In this document: piece by piece, positions 63,469 to 64,000 of the stretch
Layout of the letters: each line of letters starts with the position of its first letter
Numbering within the stretch: the stretch's first letter is position 1
Source of the DNA: Telluria antibiotica
GTDB taxonomy: Bacteria; Pseudomonadota; Gammaproteobacteria; Burkholderiales; Burkholderiaceae_D
DNA length: 64,000 nt
Direction of reading: 5' to 3'
Assembly: GCF_011682055.1 (NCBI RefSeq)
Contig: NZ_JAAQOM010000013.1
Span: 62,001 to 126,000, forward strand
Position numbers and translations under genes: made by a program
Notes under the pieces: model-generated
What the model was told of the DNA's origin: nothing
Databases searched by the model: none
Seen by the model: only the letters and a program-made list of their open reading frames with translations

Positions 63469-64000
63469 ATGTCAGACAAAAAATCCTCTAGCGGCGAAAA
63501 ACTCCTGTACTGCTCGTTCTGCGGCAAGAGCCAGCACGAGGTGAAGAAGCTCATCGCTGGACCTTCGGTCTTCATCTGCGACGAGTGCATCGACCTGTGC
63601 AATGACATCATCCGCGACGAGACCTCGAACGTCGAATCGGTGGCGGGCGCCAAGTCCGACCTGCCGACGCCGCACGAGATCGCCGAACTGCTCGATCAAT
63701 ATGTCATCGGCCAGCTGACGGCGAAACGCATCCTGTCGGTGGCGGTCTACAACCATTACAAGCGCCTGAAGCACCTGGGCAAGAAGGATGACGTCGAACT
63801 GGCCAAGAGCAATATCCTGCTCGTGGGTCCCACCGGTTCCGGCAAGACCCTGCTCGCACAGACGCTCGCGCGCATGCTGAACGTCCCGTTCGTGATCGCC
63901 GATGCGACCACGCTGACGGAAGCCGGCTACGTCGGCGAAGACGTCGAGAACATCATCCAGAAGCTGCTGCAGAGCTGCAACTACGAAGTCGAAAAAGCCC
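63469..64000 (+). CDS. clpX: ClpX ATPase subunit (3' end cut by window edge)
   Basis: The first 177 residues of the ClpX unfoldase. The N-terminal zinc-binding domain has YCSFCGKSQHEV and FICDECIDLCNDI (four Cys), and the AAA+ domain has the Walker A motif GPTGSGKT with the following EDVENIIQKLLQ. It recognises tagged substrates and feeds them to ClpP. Start MSDKKSSSG at 63469; no strong ribosome site is visible. Confidence 0.96.
   Translation, partial: MSDKKSSSGEKLLYCSFCGKSQHEVKKLIAGPSVFICDECIDLCNDIIRDETSNVESVAGAKSDLPTPHEIAELLDQYVIGQLTAKRILSVAVYNHYKRLKHLGKKDDVELAKSNILLVGPTGSGKTLLAQTLARMLNVPFVIADATTLTEAGYVGEDVENIIQKLLQSCNYEVEKA

Overview
The window is GC-rich DNA that looks like a betaproteobacterium of the Oxalobacteraceae type (Massilia/Telluria-like). 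The main evidence is the core block tRNA-Leu - tig - clpP - clpX at the right end, the thrC-moeA-moaD block, paired proteobacterial cyanophycin synthetases, hpnC-hpnD-hpnE, and palindromic REP-like repeats carrying GGGTGGGC cores. This is inference from gene content; no 16S is present.

Layout. 1-7350 (minus) is a uronate catabolic operon: GH88 hydrolase, LacY/CscB-type permease, AGE-family isomerase, mutarotase-like protein, KDG kinase homologue, KduD and KduI. A near-consensus promoter with a LacI-type palindrome precedes it. 7.4-9.8 kb holds a possible structured RNA, a secreted SYLF protein, a DUF2784 protein and a truncated HdeD-like gene that meets a truncated AAA ATPase gene. 10.9-15.1 kb holds an FHA/sigma-54 activator, an unknown small protein and a Ser/Thr kinase with TPRs. 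15.3-20.5 kb holds an AI-2E-type transporter, a LysE exporter, a phosphoesterase and an amino acid permease.

20.6-33.2 kb is the cyanophycin region. A haem-oxygenase-like diiron enzyme precedes one CphA paralogue (plus strand). After gene remnants, an ArsR regulator and a five-PAS hybrid kinase comes a minus-strand operon of isoaspartyl peptidase, cyanophycinase and a second CphA. The two CphA paralogues look complementarily degenerate: one has a broken ATP-grasp domain, the other an altered Mur-ligase domain. This is the most interesting signal in the window.

33.4-37.9 kb holds a DUF2244 protein, a YegD-like Hsp70, a DEDDh exonuclease, a SEL1-repeat protein and a tiny gene. 37.9-42.4 kb is a threonine/serine degradation operon (kbl, SDR-type tdh, sdaA) with a divergent XRE-cupin regulator and palindromic operators. 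42.5-45.6 kb is thrC-moeA-moaD. 45.6-53.2 kb holds an orphan TRAP binding protein, an M28 peptidase, a small regulator/hydrolase operon, a flavoprotein and DUF2807/DUF1700 envelope proteins. 53.3-56.4 kb is hpnE-hpnD-hpnC (squalene synthesis), divergent from an RND efflux pair (56.5-60.8 kb). The right end is the protein quality-control block tig-clpP-clpX.

No complete insertion sequence, prophage or CRISPR array was seen. Gene decay at 9.75 and 24.9 kb, in-frame minisatellites in three genes and REP-like pairs are the main signs of genome plasticity.
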